Shown: positions 18,686 to 28,967 of the stretch, in pieces
Layout of the letters: the number at the start of each line of letters is the position of its first letter
Numbering within the stretch: the first letter of the stretch is position 1
Assembly (NCBI RefSeq): GCF_030718995.1
Contig: NZ_CP132204.1
Location: 4,584,184-4,648,183 of the forward strand
Origin: Arthrobacter oryzae
Lineage (GTDB): Bacteria; Actinomycetota; Actinomycetes; Actinomycetales; Micrococcaceae
Reading direction: 5' to 3'
Length of the DNA stretch: 64,000 bases
Notes under the pieces: generated by a model
What the model was told of the DNA's origin: nothing
The model's input: the letters and a program-made list of their open reading frames with translations, nothing else
Databases searched by the model: none
Program-made: the position numbers and the translations under genes

Positions 18686-19486
18686 CTAGTGGCTGTCCGC
18701 GTGCAGTGCGCCTTCAATGTAGATGGCAGTCAGCAGCGTGAAAACGTAAGCCTGCAGCGCCATGATCAGCGCTTCCAGCATGTACATGGCGATGGCGCCG
18801 ACGAGCACCAGTACAGAGGTGCCCTTGAGGAGGATGTTCTCCTGCATGACCAGGTACTCGATGCCGGATCCGGCAATCATCACGATCAGGTGTCCGGCCA
18901 GCATGGTGGCGAACAGACGGAGGCTGTGCGTGACCGGGCGGACCAGGAAGTTGGAGATGATCTCGATCGGAATAACGATCGGAAGGATGTAGACCGGCAC
19001 GCCCGAGGGAACGGTGGCCAGCTTGAAGTACTTGAGGCCGTTCTTCTTGACGCCGATGCCGATCCAGGTCAGGTAGACGATGGCTGCGAGCACATAGGCG
19101 CCGCCGACGTGCGAGAAGCTCGGAAGCTGGATCAGCGGGATGGCGCCGTAGATGTTGTTCACCAGGATGAAGAAGAAGAGGCTGAACAACAGCGGGACGT
19201 ACTTGATGAAGTCCTTGCCGCCAATGATGTCCTTGGCGATGCTGTTGCGGACGAAGCCGTAGGCGGCCTCACCTGCAAACTGCAGTTTGCCGGGAACAAG
19301 CTGCTGCTTCCGCGCAGCTAGCAGAAAGAATGTAGCGATAATGACGACCGACAGGATTACCAGCAGCATCTGCTTGGAGAATCCGTCTGCCGCACCCCAC
19401 GGCAGGATTGCCGGCAGGTGCATTTCTTCAATTCCAGGAGGGTTGAACTCTCCTGAATCTTGGGCCGGGAGCGCAAGCGCGATCAA
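18686..19486 (-). CDS. atpB: ATP synthase Fo a subunit
   Basis: 266 aa using a TTG start at 19486, chosen because GAGAGGAAACGCG lies directly upstream. About five to six membrane helices are visible, with the half-channel helix HSLRLFATMLAGHLIVMIAG holding the essential arginine (HSLRLFA) opposite the c-ring Glu. An N-terminal segment (EFNPPGIEEMHLPAIL) precedes the first helix. Confidence 0.96.
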   Translation of the reverse strand: MIALALPAQDSGEFNPPGIEEMHLPAILPWGAADGFSKQMLLVILSVVIIATFFLLAARKQQLVPGKLQFAGEAAYGFVRNSIAKDIIGGKDFIKYVPLLFSLFFFILVNNIYGAIPLIQLPSFSHVGGAYVLAAIVYLTWIGIGVKKNGLKYFKLATVPSGVPVYILPIVIPIEIISNFLVRPVTHSLRLFATMLAGHLIVMIAGSGIEYLVMQENILLKGTSVLVLVGAIAMYMLEALIMALQAYVFTLLTAIYIEGALHADSH

Positions 19487-19577
19487 CGCGTTTCCTCTCT
19501 GCAGTGTCCATCATTGGGCGTTGGTGAGGGTCCGGCGATCTTCATGTCCGCCCTTCCCCTTGTGAAATTGTTAGGCA

Positions 19578-19910
19578 TTACTGTTCCTCGTCCTTGGACG
19601 GGCCGCTGGCTGCAGTGTCTTCACCAGTTGACGTTCTGTTACTGGTGAGGCCGTGCATATGAGAAAGATAGAACCCTCCCGCAGCTCCAAGCAGAGCGCC
19701 TGCGAGCACAATCCAGCGGGTTCCCCACAGATAATCCAGACCCCACCCTATCAAACTCCAGACGATGATTCCGCCAATTATGTAGCTGAAGACGGCGATG
19801 CCGGCGTTGTATCCGCCGTCCCCACCGTCGGAAGATACACCCGCGGAACCGGTGGTGGATTTGGGGATTTCCCGCATGTTTTTTCGCTTCGAATTACGGC
19901 TGCTCATCAT
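19578..19910 (-). CDS. AtpZ/AtpI-like small membrane protein
   Basis: 110 aa; two adjacent ATG codons (19910, 19907) are possible starts. Two membrane helices (FSYIIGGIIVWSLIGWGLDY and IVLAGALLGAAGGFYLSHMHG) with the GWGLDYLWGTRW turn match the AtpZ/AtpI family that accompanies Fo genes and has been linked to Mg2+ handling or c-ring assembly. The start overlaps the preceding gene by 17 bp, and 91 bp separate it from atpB. Confidence 0.8.
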   Translation of the reverse strand: MMSSRNSKRKNMREIPKSTTGSAGVSSDGGDGGYNAGIAVFSYIIGGIIVWSLIGWGLDYLWGTRWIVLAGALLGAAGGFYLSHMHGLTSNRTSTGEDTAASGPSKDEEQ

Positions 19911-20385
19911 TGCCGTCTTTCACGGGTTTGGGTTCGTCATAAATATGGAGGCGGGCTTTGCTGAACCCGTAGATCTCCGCTGCCTGCCAAAACACGACGG
20001 CGGTAACGGCGCCGATCAGGAACCAGCGGCCGTGGAGCCAGGCAGGAGCGCCGAGCACAAAGAGCACCACGGCAAATCCCACGACTTTGACGAAGTAGGT
20101 GACTACGAAGACGCCGATGGCACCCGAGGGATTGTTCCGGCCGACAAAATGGCCAACCAGGAGGCTTATCCCGAAGAAAGCCATCACCAGGACGCCGCCA
20201 AAAGTGCTGGACAGCACTCCCCCGCCGCCGTTGACTATGGCGGCCGGTATCGCGGCGAGTGCAAGGCCGGCCAGGGCCGCACCTGCACTGAGCTTCAAAA
20301 GACCCAGCCACAGTGACTTTGTGGGGCCGGAGACACCAACTGGTCCGTTACCGGAACTGTGTCCGGGATCGGCGTTGGAGGTCAT
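19894..20385 (-). CDS. atpI: ATP synthase subunit I-like membrane protein
   Basis: 163 aa, ATG start, first gene of the atp operon. Four membrane helices are visible (LLKLSAGAALAGLALAAIPA, VLVMAFFGISLLVGHFVG, IGVFVVTYFVKVVGFAVVLF, WFLIGAVTAVVFWQAAEIYG), followed by a short polar tail. Position and topology match actinobacterial AtpI. Its family helps assemble the c-ring. The symbol is given on position and topology. Confidence 0.82.
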   Translation of the reverse strand: MTSNADPGHSSGNGPVGVSGPTKSLWLGLLKLSAGAALAGLALAAIPAAIVNGGGGVLSSTFGGVLVMAFFGISLLVGHFVGRNNPSGAIGVFVVTYFVKVVGFAVVLFVLGAPAWLHGRWFLIGAVTAVVFWQAAEIYGFSKARLHIYDEPKPVKDGNDEQP

Positions 20386-20448
20386 CAGATCCCAATCGTC
20401 GTGTACTGCAGGCTGGCAAGGGAGGGCGCGGCGAATAGCTGCACTGGA

Positions 20449-20477
20449 ATTCTACATGAGATAGAAATTATTCGGAA
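20449..20477 (-). promoter_or_regulatory. Candidate promoter of the atp operon
   Basis: Read on the minus strand: TTCCGA (complement of 20472-20477), a 17-base spacer and TAGAAT (complement of 20449-20454), five of six matching the -10 consensus. It lies in the 107-bp gap between the sugar-phosphate transferase stop and atpI, giving a leader of about 57 nt. Confidence 0.5.
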
Positions 20478-20492
20478 AAGGGTGTCCACGGG

Positions 20493-21653
20493 TCACTCCT
20501 GACCCGCTGCTTCGGCCTCGGCTTCTGCCTCCGCTTCGGAGCGCGGGCCGGCCCCGGGCGCCTTGTCGCGAAGGTATGGCCACGCGGTGACCACAGCCAT
20601 AATGGCGGCGGCCAATACGTCCACAGCCAGCACCATCTGCCACGGGAAAATGGCGAAGGCGAGGCCGCCGAAGGCCAGGACGCAGGTCCACGCGTACATC
20701 AGGAGGACGGAGGCCCGGTGGGAATAGCCGATGTCCATGAGTTTGTGGTGCAGGTGTCCCCGGTCGGCAGACCATGGCGAACGGCCCAGCGCGGTGCGCC
20801 TGACGACTGCCAGGCAGAGGTCCAGCAGCGGCAGGAACAGCACCGCGAAGGGCAGCAGGATGGGGATGATCGTGGGAATACCGTTGGCGCGGTCGTAGAG
20901 GCCGGAGGTGATCTGGCCGGTTGAGACGATGCCAGCGGAGGCAAGGAGCAGGCCGATCAGCATCGCCCCGGAATCGCCCATGAAGATCTTCGAGGGAAAC
21001 CAGTTATGCGGCAGGAATCCCACGCAACTGCCCACCACGACCGCAGTCAGGAGCGTCGCGAGGTCGGAATAGTCCAGGAGGATGGCCGACCGGTGCACCC
21101 AGTACGCCGTCAGGAAGAACGCTGCCCCGCCGATGATCGCTACGCCGGCGGCAAGGCCGTCCAGCCCGTCGATGAAGTTAAAGGCGTTCATGGTGGTCAC
21201 AATCAGCCCTGCGGTGAGGACAATGCTCACAATCTCGTTCTCGAGAATGATCGGTTCGGGCACGAACGGAACGATGGCCATCCTGACACCCCAGATGGCC
21301 ACCACCATGGCTGCGGCGCTCTGGCCGATCAGCTTCACCCACCACCGCAGGTCCAGCAGGTCGTCGGCAAGGCCCACTATGACGATCAGCGTGGCACCGG
21401 CGAGCACTCCCCAGGGGGACGCGTTGCCGCGGAAGATGTCCTTGACGAAGAATGACTGGCTGGCAACACAGAGTGCCACGAGGAACCCTGCATAAATGCC
21501 CAGGCCACCCAGTCTGGAGACCTTGTGGGAATGGGTATCGCGGCTGCGGATCGGCGAGAAAAGCTCCAGCCTGTTCCCGATCAGCCGTGCGCCCCACGTG
21601 GCGGCGAAAGAGACGCCCGCTGCCGTCAGCATCATCAGCAGATACATAATCAT
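20493..21653 (-). CDS. Polyprenol-phosphate N-acetylhexosamine-1-phosphate transferase (WecA/MraY family)
   Basis: 386 aa; ATG at 21653 with a second ATG at 21647. About ten or eleven membrane helices surround the cytoplasmic signatures GLADDLLDL (95-103), NFIDGLDGLAAG (159-170), IFMGDSGA (223-230) and RGHLHHKL (298-305). These identify the enzyme that moves a sugar-1-phosphate, usually GlcNAc, from UDP-sugar to a polyprenol phosphate, starting a wall glycopolymer or arabinogalactan linkage unit. The C-terminus ends in a Glu-Ala repeat (EAEAEAEAEAA). It precedes atpI as in other Actinobacteria. Confidence 0.93.
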   Translation of the reverse strand: MIMYLLMMLTAAGVSFAATWGARLIGNRLELFSPIRSRDTHSHKVSRLGGLGIYAGFLVALCVASQSFFVKDIFRGNASPWGVLAGATLIVIVGLADDLLDLRWWVKLIGQSAAAMVVAIWGVRMAIVPFVPEPIILENEIVSIVLTAGLIVTTMNAFNFIDGLDGLAAGVAIIGGAAFFLTAYWVHRSAILLDYSDLATLLTAVVVGSCVGFLPHNWFPSKIFMGDSGAMLIGLLLASAGIVSTGQITSGLYDRANGIPTIIPILLPFAVLFLPLLDLCLAVVRRTALGRSPWSADRGHLHHKLMDIGYSHRASVLLMYAWTCVLAFGGLAFAIFPWQMVLAVDVLAAAIMAVVTAWPYLRDKAPGAGPRSEAEAEAEAEAAGQE

Positions 21654-21949
21654 CGGGAAACCACCGTCCCCGCGTCGTCAGCGGAACCAGTCCCCGGCAT
21701 CGTGTATCCCTGCGGCCCGGTCAGTGCCGGGAGGCAGGGATAGCCAGGGCGGGATTGCTGTGGAACTGACTTTCGATAAATGAAACTTCTCCGTCGCCGT
21801 GCGCGCGGCAGGCAGTGCGTAGTGCCTGACAGGGCTGTATTACAGTGGACTCTAGTCAAGATACTAATGCCAACGGCTGGCTGGCTTCGCGTCACACGGC
21901 CCATAGCCGGCGGGAAATCCACCGGCGGCCGTGTCGAAAGGAACCAGCA

Positions 21950-22846
21950 ATGTCCCCCTCGGTTGCAGTTGCCGCCGTGACGTTTGACCGTCCCCGTGAG
22001 CTCGCCGTTCTGCTGGATGCCATCAACCGGCAGACCTCTCCGGTCAGCTCCATTTGCCTCGTGGACAGCGGCACCGCGCCCGCCAAAGAGGTGGCGGACC
22101 GGCACTCCAACGTGGACTACGTCCGGTCCGAAGCGAACCTGGGCGGAGCCGGCGGCTTCTCCCTGGCCATCCTCAAGGCGGTGGCCAGCGGCGTTGACTG
22201 GATCTGGATGATGGACGACGACGCCGAACCCGGCGACCCGGAGTGCCTCGCCACGCTGCTCCGCGAGGCCGAGGCACGCGGCATGGATGCCGTGGTCCCC
22301 CTCGTTGCCGCGCCGGGCCACCCGGACCGGCTGTCCTTTTTCTTCCGCCTCGACGGCAAGGTCACCCACGACCGCGCCGACGTGGAGAAGCTGGGGTTCC
22401 TGCCGGACGACGGCCACTTCTTCAACGGCGCGCTGATCCGTTCGGACGTCTTCTTCAAGGTGGGCCTGCCGGACATGCGGCTGTTCATCCGCGGCGACGA
22501 GGTGGACTTCACCATCAGGCTACGCAAAGCGGGTATCCGCTTCGGCACGGTGACCACCACGGCCATTACGCATCCCCACGCCTTCGCCGAGACCCAGCAC
22601 GTGTTCGGTGCGCGTTGGCACGTGATTGTGCCTGAAACGGCGTTCAAGCGCTATTACTACTACCGTAACCGCGGGTACCTGATCCGCCGCCACTTCCGGG
22701 TGAAGTCCCTCGTCGCTGACGTGGGCGGTTACCTGGGCTACTTCCTGCGCCGCGGCGACTTCCGCGGCCTGGCTGGCTGGTTCCGGGCGTTTTCCACCGG
22801 GCTCCGCGGCAAGGGCTTCGCTCCCCTGAAGGACCAGAAGTTCTAG
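21950..22846 (+). CDS. Glycosyltransferase family 2, galactofuranosyltransferase-like
   Basis: 298 aa from the ATG at 21950, preceded by GAAAGGAACC; the frame opens earlier at 21845 without a ribosome site. The GT-A fold starts with VAAVTFDRPRELAVLLDAI, the metal-binding WMMDDDAEP (Asp89-91) follows, and FIRGDEVDF (Asp183, Glu184) supplies the catalytic-base region. This pattern resembles GlfT-type enzymes that add Galf or rhamnosyl units. It probably extends the polyprenol-linked glycan begun by the divergent WecA-like gene. Confidence 0.87.
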   Translation: MSPSVAVAAVTFDRPRELAVLLDAINRQTSPVSSICLVDSGTAPAKEVADRHSNVDYVRSEANLGGAGGFSLAILKAVASGVDWIWMMDDDAEPGDPECLATLLREAEARGMDAVVPLVAAPGHPDRLSFFFRLDGKVTHDRADVEKLGFLPDDGHFFNGALIRSDVFFKVGLPDMRLFIRGDEVDFTIRLRKAGIRFGTVTTTAITHPHAFAETQHVFGARWHVIVPETAFKRYYYYRNRGYLIRRHFRVKSLVADVGGYLGYFLRRGDFRGLAGWFRAFSTGLRGKGFAPLKDQKF

Positions 22847-22877
22847 CCGACGGATGTGTCAGCCGGGCGGGTGGATC

Positions 22878-23636
22878 CTAGCGTTCTGACCTGAGGTGGC
22901 GCCGGACCAGGAGTGCCAGGAGCACCCACGGCTCGCCGAAGACGCGGTAGGCAACCCTGCGCGGATGCAGCATCAGCCGCCAGGCCCATTCCAGTCCGAG
23001 CCGGCCCAGCCACCGGGGAGCGAGCTTCTGGATTCCGGCAATCTGTTCGATCGCACCGCCCACCGCGCAATACACGGCCGGCGGGAGTTCGCCAAGCCTG
23101 CGGCGGAGGACCATCTCCTGAAGCGGCATGCCCAGTCCGAGGAGCACCATCTGGGGACGCAGTTCGCGGAGCCAGGCGACGGCCTCGCGCTCGAGGGTGT
23201 CGTTCCATCCTTCGCCGGGCATCCCGGCCACCGTGGCATTCGGCATGATCCCGGCCAGGCGGGCCACAGCCTTGGCATTGGCTTCCGCTCCCGCGCCGAT
23301 CACGGCAACTCGCTCCAGTCCTTCGACATCGCCGAGGGCAGGGATCCAGTCCGTGGAGCCCAGGCGGTAGTCCATGACGGGCCCGTCCGCATCGCCCGAT
23401 CTTCCCCAGAGCCAGAGGACCGGGGCGCCGTCGAGGAGCACTACATCGCTGTTGTCGTAGAGGGCCTGGAATTCCGGATCCGAGTGGAAGAGGGTCACGC
23501 TGTGCAGGTTGTGGCCCACCACGGTGCGGATGCCGCCTTCGGCGACAAAACGGTTGAGGGTTGCCGTCATCCCGGAAACAGTCAGGGGCGTCGCGTCAAC
23601 GCCCAGGACAGGGACGTGCTGGCGTGTGAGGATCAT
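22878..23636 (-). CDS. WecG/TagA/CpsF family glycosyltransferase
   Basis: 252 aa, ATG start overlapping the sua5 stop by four bases (ATGA). Family marks are VVGHNLHSVTLFHSDPEF near the N-terminus, DVVLLDGAPVLWL, and the C-terminal LRPQMVLLGLGMPLQEM and CAVGGAIEQIAG. These GT26 enzymes transfer ManNAc-type sugars to polyprenol-diphosphate-GlcNAc. Together with the two neighbouring enzymes it suggests a wall glycopolymer pathway, although its operon partner is a tRNA-modification gene. Confidence 0.92.
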   Translation of the reverse strand: MILTRQHVPVLGVDATPLTVSGMTATLNRFVAEGGIRTVVGHNLHSVTLFHSDPEFQALYDNSDVVLLDGAPVLWLWGRSGDADGPVMDYRLGSTDWIPALGDVEGLERVAVIGAGAEANAKAVARLAGIMPNATVAGMPGEGWNDTLEREAVAWLRELRPQMVLLGLGMPLQEMVLRRRLGELPPAVYCAVGGAIEQIAGIQKLAPRWLGRLGLEWAWRLMLHPRRVAYRVFGEPWVLLALLVRRHLRSER

Positions 23637-24316
23637 TCGGCGGCCGCATTGCCGTCGATGTCCAGGAGCTCAGGAACAACCTCGCGGAGCCGTTCCAGGG
23701 TGATGGCACCCCGGCGGACCACCCGAAGGGGCAGGGAGGTGGCGTCAACGATGGTGGACGGAAGGGCAACAGAATCCGCGTCACCTTCCGGGCGCAGTCC
23801 CCCTTCGAGGTAGACCTCGACGGATTCGGCGAGCTGGTCCATGGCCTCGGCAGCGGTGCGGGCCGCAGGCCGGCCGGTGCGGTTCGCGGAGGACACCGCC
23901 AGCGGTCCGGTCAGCGTCAACAGGTCCTGGGCGACGTCGTCGGCCGGCATCCGCAGCGCGACAGTGCCCCGGGTCTCGCCGAGGTCCCAGTCCAGCGACG
24001 GCTGCGCGTGGAAAATCATGGTGAGGCCGCCCGGCCAGAATGCCTCGGCCAGCTTGCGTGCCTCCGCCGGGACGTCCGTTGCCAGCCCGTCCAGCGCATT
24101 GAGCCGGGGAATAAGGACGGGAGGCGGCATCTTGCGGCTGCGGCCCTTGGACGCGAGCAGCATGGTGACAGCCTGCGGGGAGAATGCGTCGGCGCCGATT
24201 CCATACACCGTGTCGGTGGGGAACACCACGCATTTGTGTTGGCGGATGGCCCGCTGGGCGTTCTCCAGCCCTTCGGCCCGCTGGTCGGCTGCCGTGCAGT
24301 CGTAGGTTGTGGTCAC
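23633..24316 (-). CDS. L-threonylcarbamoyladenylate synthase (Sua5/YrdC)
   Basis: 227 aa, GTG start. The YrdC fold is clear: VVFPTDTVYGIGADAF, KGRSRKMPPPVLI, VALRMPADD, VSSANRTGRPAARTAAEA, and the C-terminal STIVDATSLPLRVVRRGAIT. It makes threonylcarbamoyl-AMP from Thr, bicarbonate and ATP for the t6A37 tRNA modification. It follows prmC by 18 bp, as in most Actinobacteria. Confidence 0.95.
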   Translation of the reverse strand: MTTTYDCTAADQRAEGLENAQRAIRQHKCVVFPTDTVYGIGADAFSPQAVTMLLASKGRSRKMPPPVLIPRLNALDGLATDVPAEARKLAEAFWPGGLTMIFHAQPSLDWDLGETRGTVALRMPADDVAQDLLTLTGPLAVSSANRTGRPAARTAAEAMDQLAESVEVYLEGGLRPEGDADSVALPSTIVDATSLPLRVVRRGAITLERLREVVPELLDIDGNAAAE

Positions 24317-24334
24317 TGGCCTATTCTTTCATCA

Positions 24335-25222
24335 CTAGTAGTCCGTCGGTTCCTTGAGGACTGCGCTGGTGGCGCGCTCCCTGCCATTGAGGTCCAGGTG
24401 GGTGGTCACGTCGGACCAGCGGCCGGTCTTCTTCAGCATTGCGGCGATCCACGCGGCCTGCACTTCGGCGTGTTCCATTACGAAGTAGCCGCCGGGAACC
24501 AGCAGCCGGGCGGCAGACGCCGCCGCCGCCGTCGGGAGTTCCATTCCGTCCGCTCCCCCGCCGTATAGCGCTTCGGGCGGATCGTGCAGGGCCACCTCGG
24601 GTTCATTGGGAATTGCTTCTGCGGGGATGTAGGGCGGGTTGGAGACGACGACGTCGAACGTTGCGTTGTGTTCAGGCAGGGCGTCCCGCAAGTCCCCGCG
24701 GAGCAGTTTCACGCCCAGGGGCGCCAGGTTCCGCGCCGCCCAGGCGTGGGCAAACTCGCTGAACTCGACGGCGTACACCTCCGCGCCGGGAACCTCCAGG
24801 GCAATGGACCCTGCTATGGCACCGGACCCGGTGCCCAGGTCCACCACCTTCGGATGCCCGCTGCCGTTCTTCTTGTCCCGTGCCTTGAGCCAGTCAATGA
24901 CCAGTTGAACCACGGACTCAGTCTCCGGCCGCGGAATGAAGACCCCGGGACCCACGGCAAGCTGCAGGTAGCGGAAATGGGCCACCCCGGTGATGTGCTG
25001 CAGGGGCACCCGCCGGGCACGCTCGGCAACCAGCTCGGCGTAGCCGTCCGGCGCAGGGGCATCCCCCAGCAGCATGGCCCGCAGCCGGCCCAGGCCGACG
25101 CCCAGAAGGTGGTCCGCCAGCAGCTCCGCGTCCACGCGCGGACTGGGAACGCCGGCGTCGGCCAGGAGTGCTGTGGCTTCGCGGACGGCCTCAGCCAGGC
25201 TCAGTCCTGTTCCAAGTGTCAT
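24335..25222 (-). CDS. prmC: Release factor N5-glutamine methyltransferase
   Basis: 295 aa from the ATG at 25222; a TTG one codon upstream is also open. The SAM-binding motif VVDLGTGSGAIAGSIALE and the catalytic VVSNPPYIPAEAI are intact, and ARRVPLQHITG with FIPRPETE marks the PrmC N-terminal domain. It methylates the Gln of the GGQ motif in RF1/RF2. The gene lies just downstream of prfA, its substrate. Confidence 0.96.
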   Translation of the reverse strand: MTLGTGLSLAEAVREATALLADAGVPSPRVDAELLADHLLGVGLGRLRAMLLGDAPAPDGYAELVAERARRVPLQHITGVAHFRYLQLAVGPGVFIPRPETESVVQLVIDWLKARDKKNGSGHPKVVDLGTGSGAIAGSIALEVPGAEVYAVEFSEFAHAWAARNLAPLGVKLLRGDLRDALPEHNATFDVVVSNPPYIPAEAIPNEPEVALHDPPEALYGGGADGMELPTAAAASAARLLVPGGYFVMEHAEVQAAWIAAMLKKTGRWSDVTTHLDLNGRERATSAVLKEPTDY

Positions 25223-25240
25223 CAAGCGACCAGCCGGGGA

Positions 25241-26314
25241 CTATTCGCCGATGGCGTCCAGGCGGGCCTGTTCGTCCATCTCGATGGCCGACTGGATCAC
25301 GGGCTCCAGGTCGCCGTTCATGACCTGGTCCAGGTTGTAGGCCTTGTAGCCCGTGCGGTGGTCCGCGATCCGGTTTTCCGGGTAGTTGTACGTGCGGATG
25401 CGCTCGGAACGGTCCATCGTGCGGATCTGCGACTTGCGCTGGGCCGAGTTTTCAGCGTCGATCTGCTCCTGCTGGTGCGCGAGGATGCGTGCCCGGAGCA
25501 CGCGCATGCCGGCCTCGCGGTTCTGCAGCTGGGACTTTTCGTTCTGCATGGCCACCACGATTCCGGTGGGAAGGTGGGTAATACGGACTGCGGAGTCGGT
25601 GGTGTTGACGGACTGGCCGCCAGGACCCGAGGAGCGGTAGACGTCGATCTTGAGGTCGTTCTGGTTGATTTCGAGTTCTTCGGGTTCGTCCACCTCGGGA
25701 AGCACCAGCACGCCGGCGGCCGAGGTGTGGATGCGGCCCTGGGACTCCGTCACGGGGACGCGCTGCACGCGGTGCACTCCGCCTTCGAACTTCAGCCGCG
25801 CGTAAACGCCTTCGGCCGGATCGTTGGAGTTGCCCTTGACGGCCATCTGGACGTCCTTGTAGCCGCCGAGGTCCGATTCGGTGGCTGAAATGAGTTCGGT
25901 CTTCCAGCCGCGCGACTCGGCGTACCGGCTGTACATGCGCAGCAGGTCCGCGGCGAACAGTGCAGCTTCGTCGCCGCCTTCGCCGCCCTTGACCTCGAGG
26001 ATCACGTTGCGGGCATCGTCCGGGTCCCGCGGAATGAGCAGCCGGCGCAACTTGGCGGATGCAAGCTCCAGCGAAGCCTCCAACTCGGGCACCTCGGCAG
26101 CAAACTCGGGGTCCTCGTCCGCCATTTCCTTGGCAGCCGCCAGGTCATCGCGAAGGCCCTCCCACTTGTGGTAGGCCTCCACAATGCCGTTCAACTGGGC
26201 CGAACGCCGCCCCAGCTTCCGGGCAAGCTTCTGGTCAGCGTAAACAGCAGGATCCCCCAGCTGCGCCTGGATAGCATCGTGCTCATCCAACAGGCCCTGT
26301 ACGGACTCAAACAT
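25241..26314 (-). CDS. prfA: Peptide chain release factor 1
   Basis: 357 aa, ATG start. The stop-codon-reading tripeptide region is RVPVTESQG (PVT, RF1 type, not the SPF of RF2), and the peptidyl-hydrolysis motif is SGPGGQSVNTTDSAVR. It terminates translation at UAA and UAG. It lies downstream of rho, with a 105-bp gap filled by a long hairpin and no rpmE gene. Confidence 0.98.
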   Translation of the reverse strand: MFESVQGLLDEHDAIQAQLGDPAVYADQKLARKLGRRSAQLNGIVEAYHKWEGLRDDLAAAKEMADEDPEFAAEVPELEASLELASAKLRRLLIPRDPDDARNVILEVKGGEGGDEAALFAADLLRMYSRYAESRGWKTELISATESDLGGYKDVQMAVKGNSNDPAEGVYARLKFEGGVHRVQRVPVTESQGRIHTSAAGVLVLPEVDEPEELEINQNDLKIDVYRSSGPGGQSVNTTDSAVRITHLPTGIVVAMQNEKSQLQNREAGMRVLRARILAHQQEQIDAENSAQRKSQIRTMDRSERIRTYNYPENRIADHRTGYKAYNLDQVMNGDLEPVIQSAIEMDEQARLDAIGE

Positions 26315-26367
26315 TTCAAACCTCTTTCGACTCTTACAAGTCTAGTTTCAGGAGACTTAACGACGAA

Positions 26368-26410
26368 CCGCCCAAAGTGTGCCGGCCACAGGCCGGCACA
26401 CTTTGAGCGG
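26368..26410. repeat. 20-bp-stem palindromic hairpin between rho and prfA
   Basis: Arms 26368-26387 and 26391-26410 pair over 20 positions with one mismatch around ACA. The core AAAGTGTGCCGGCC is perfectly symmetric. A further pair AACGAC/GTCGTT flanks it. There is no T-run on the minus strand. It could act as a factor-dependent terminator or processing site, or be a REP-type dispersed palindrome. Confidence 0.75.
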
Positions 26411-26419
26411 TGAACGTAG

Positions 26420-28603
<2,184 letters not shown>

Positions 28604-28967
28604 GAAGGATCCTTCCCCCTCGACGGCGTCCAGACTGGGAGCTGGACGCGATGATTTGATCTGGGCTGCAGTTCAGATCTGCAGCCGGATTTCGGCCTTG
28701 CCGGATGGAATTCGGCCAGCAGGGCCGGATACTAATACGCCTCGAACATTCCAACAAGAGACCGGAATGGCGGACTGACGGTTCAGGGGTGCAGAGCGAT
28801 TCTGCAGATTCCTGCGACAGACCAAGCAGGCGGCACCGGAGACTGTTGCGCAGTTGAAGTCAAAGCAGCAAACGAACAGACAGGCACCATGGCCAACATC
28901 GGGTTCTTTTGACTGCGGTTCAGGTTCTCTTGACGAACTGCCTGCTTTTGACTAACTGCCTGCGGGA
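28604..28967 (-). promoter_or_regulatory. 363-bp rho leader and thrB-rho intergenic region
   Basis: There is no gene in this gap. On the minus strand a plausible promoter is TTGTTG (complement of 28752-28757), 17 bases, TAGTAT (complement of 28729-28734), giving a leader of about 120 nt before the rho GTG. At the thrB end, two perfect-phase 18-bp repeats, TTTTGACTAACTGCCTGC (28946-28963) and TCTTGACGAACTGCCTGC (28928-28945), plus a diverged third copy starting at 28907, lie head to tail. rho genes are commonly autoregulated through leaders of this kind; nothing here proves it. Confidence 0.4.

Noticed and set aside
26315..26419. rpmE gene between rho and prfA
   Set aside because: The gap is only 105 bp and is filled by the hairpin; no L31-like frame exists on either strand.
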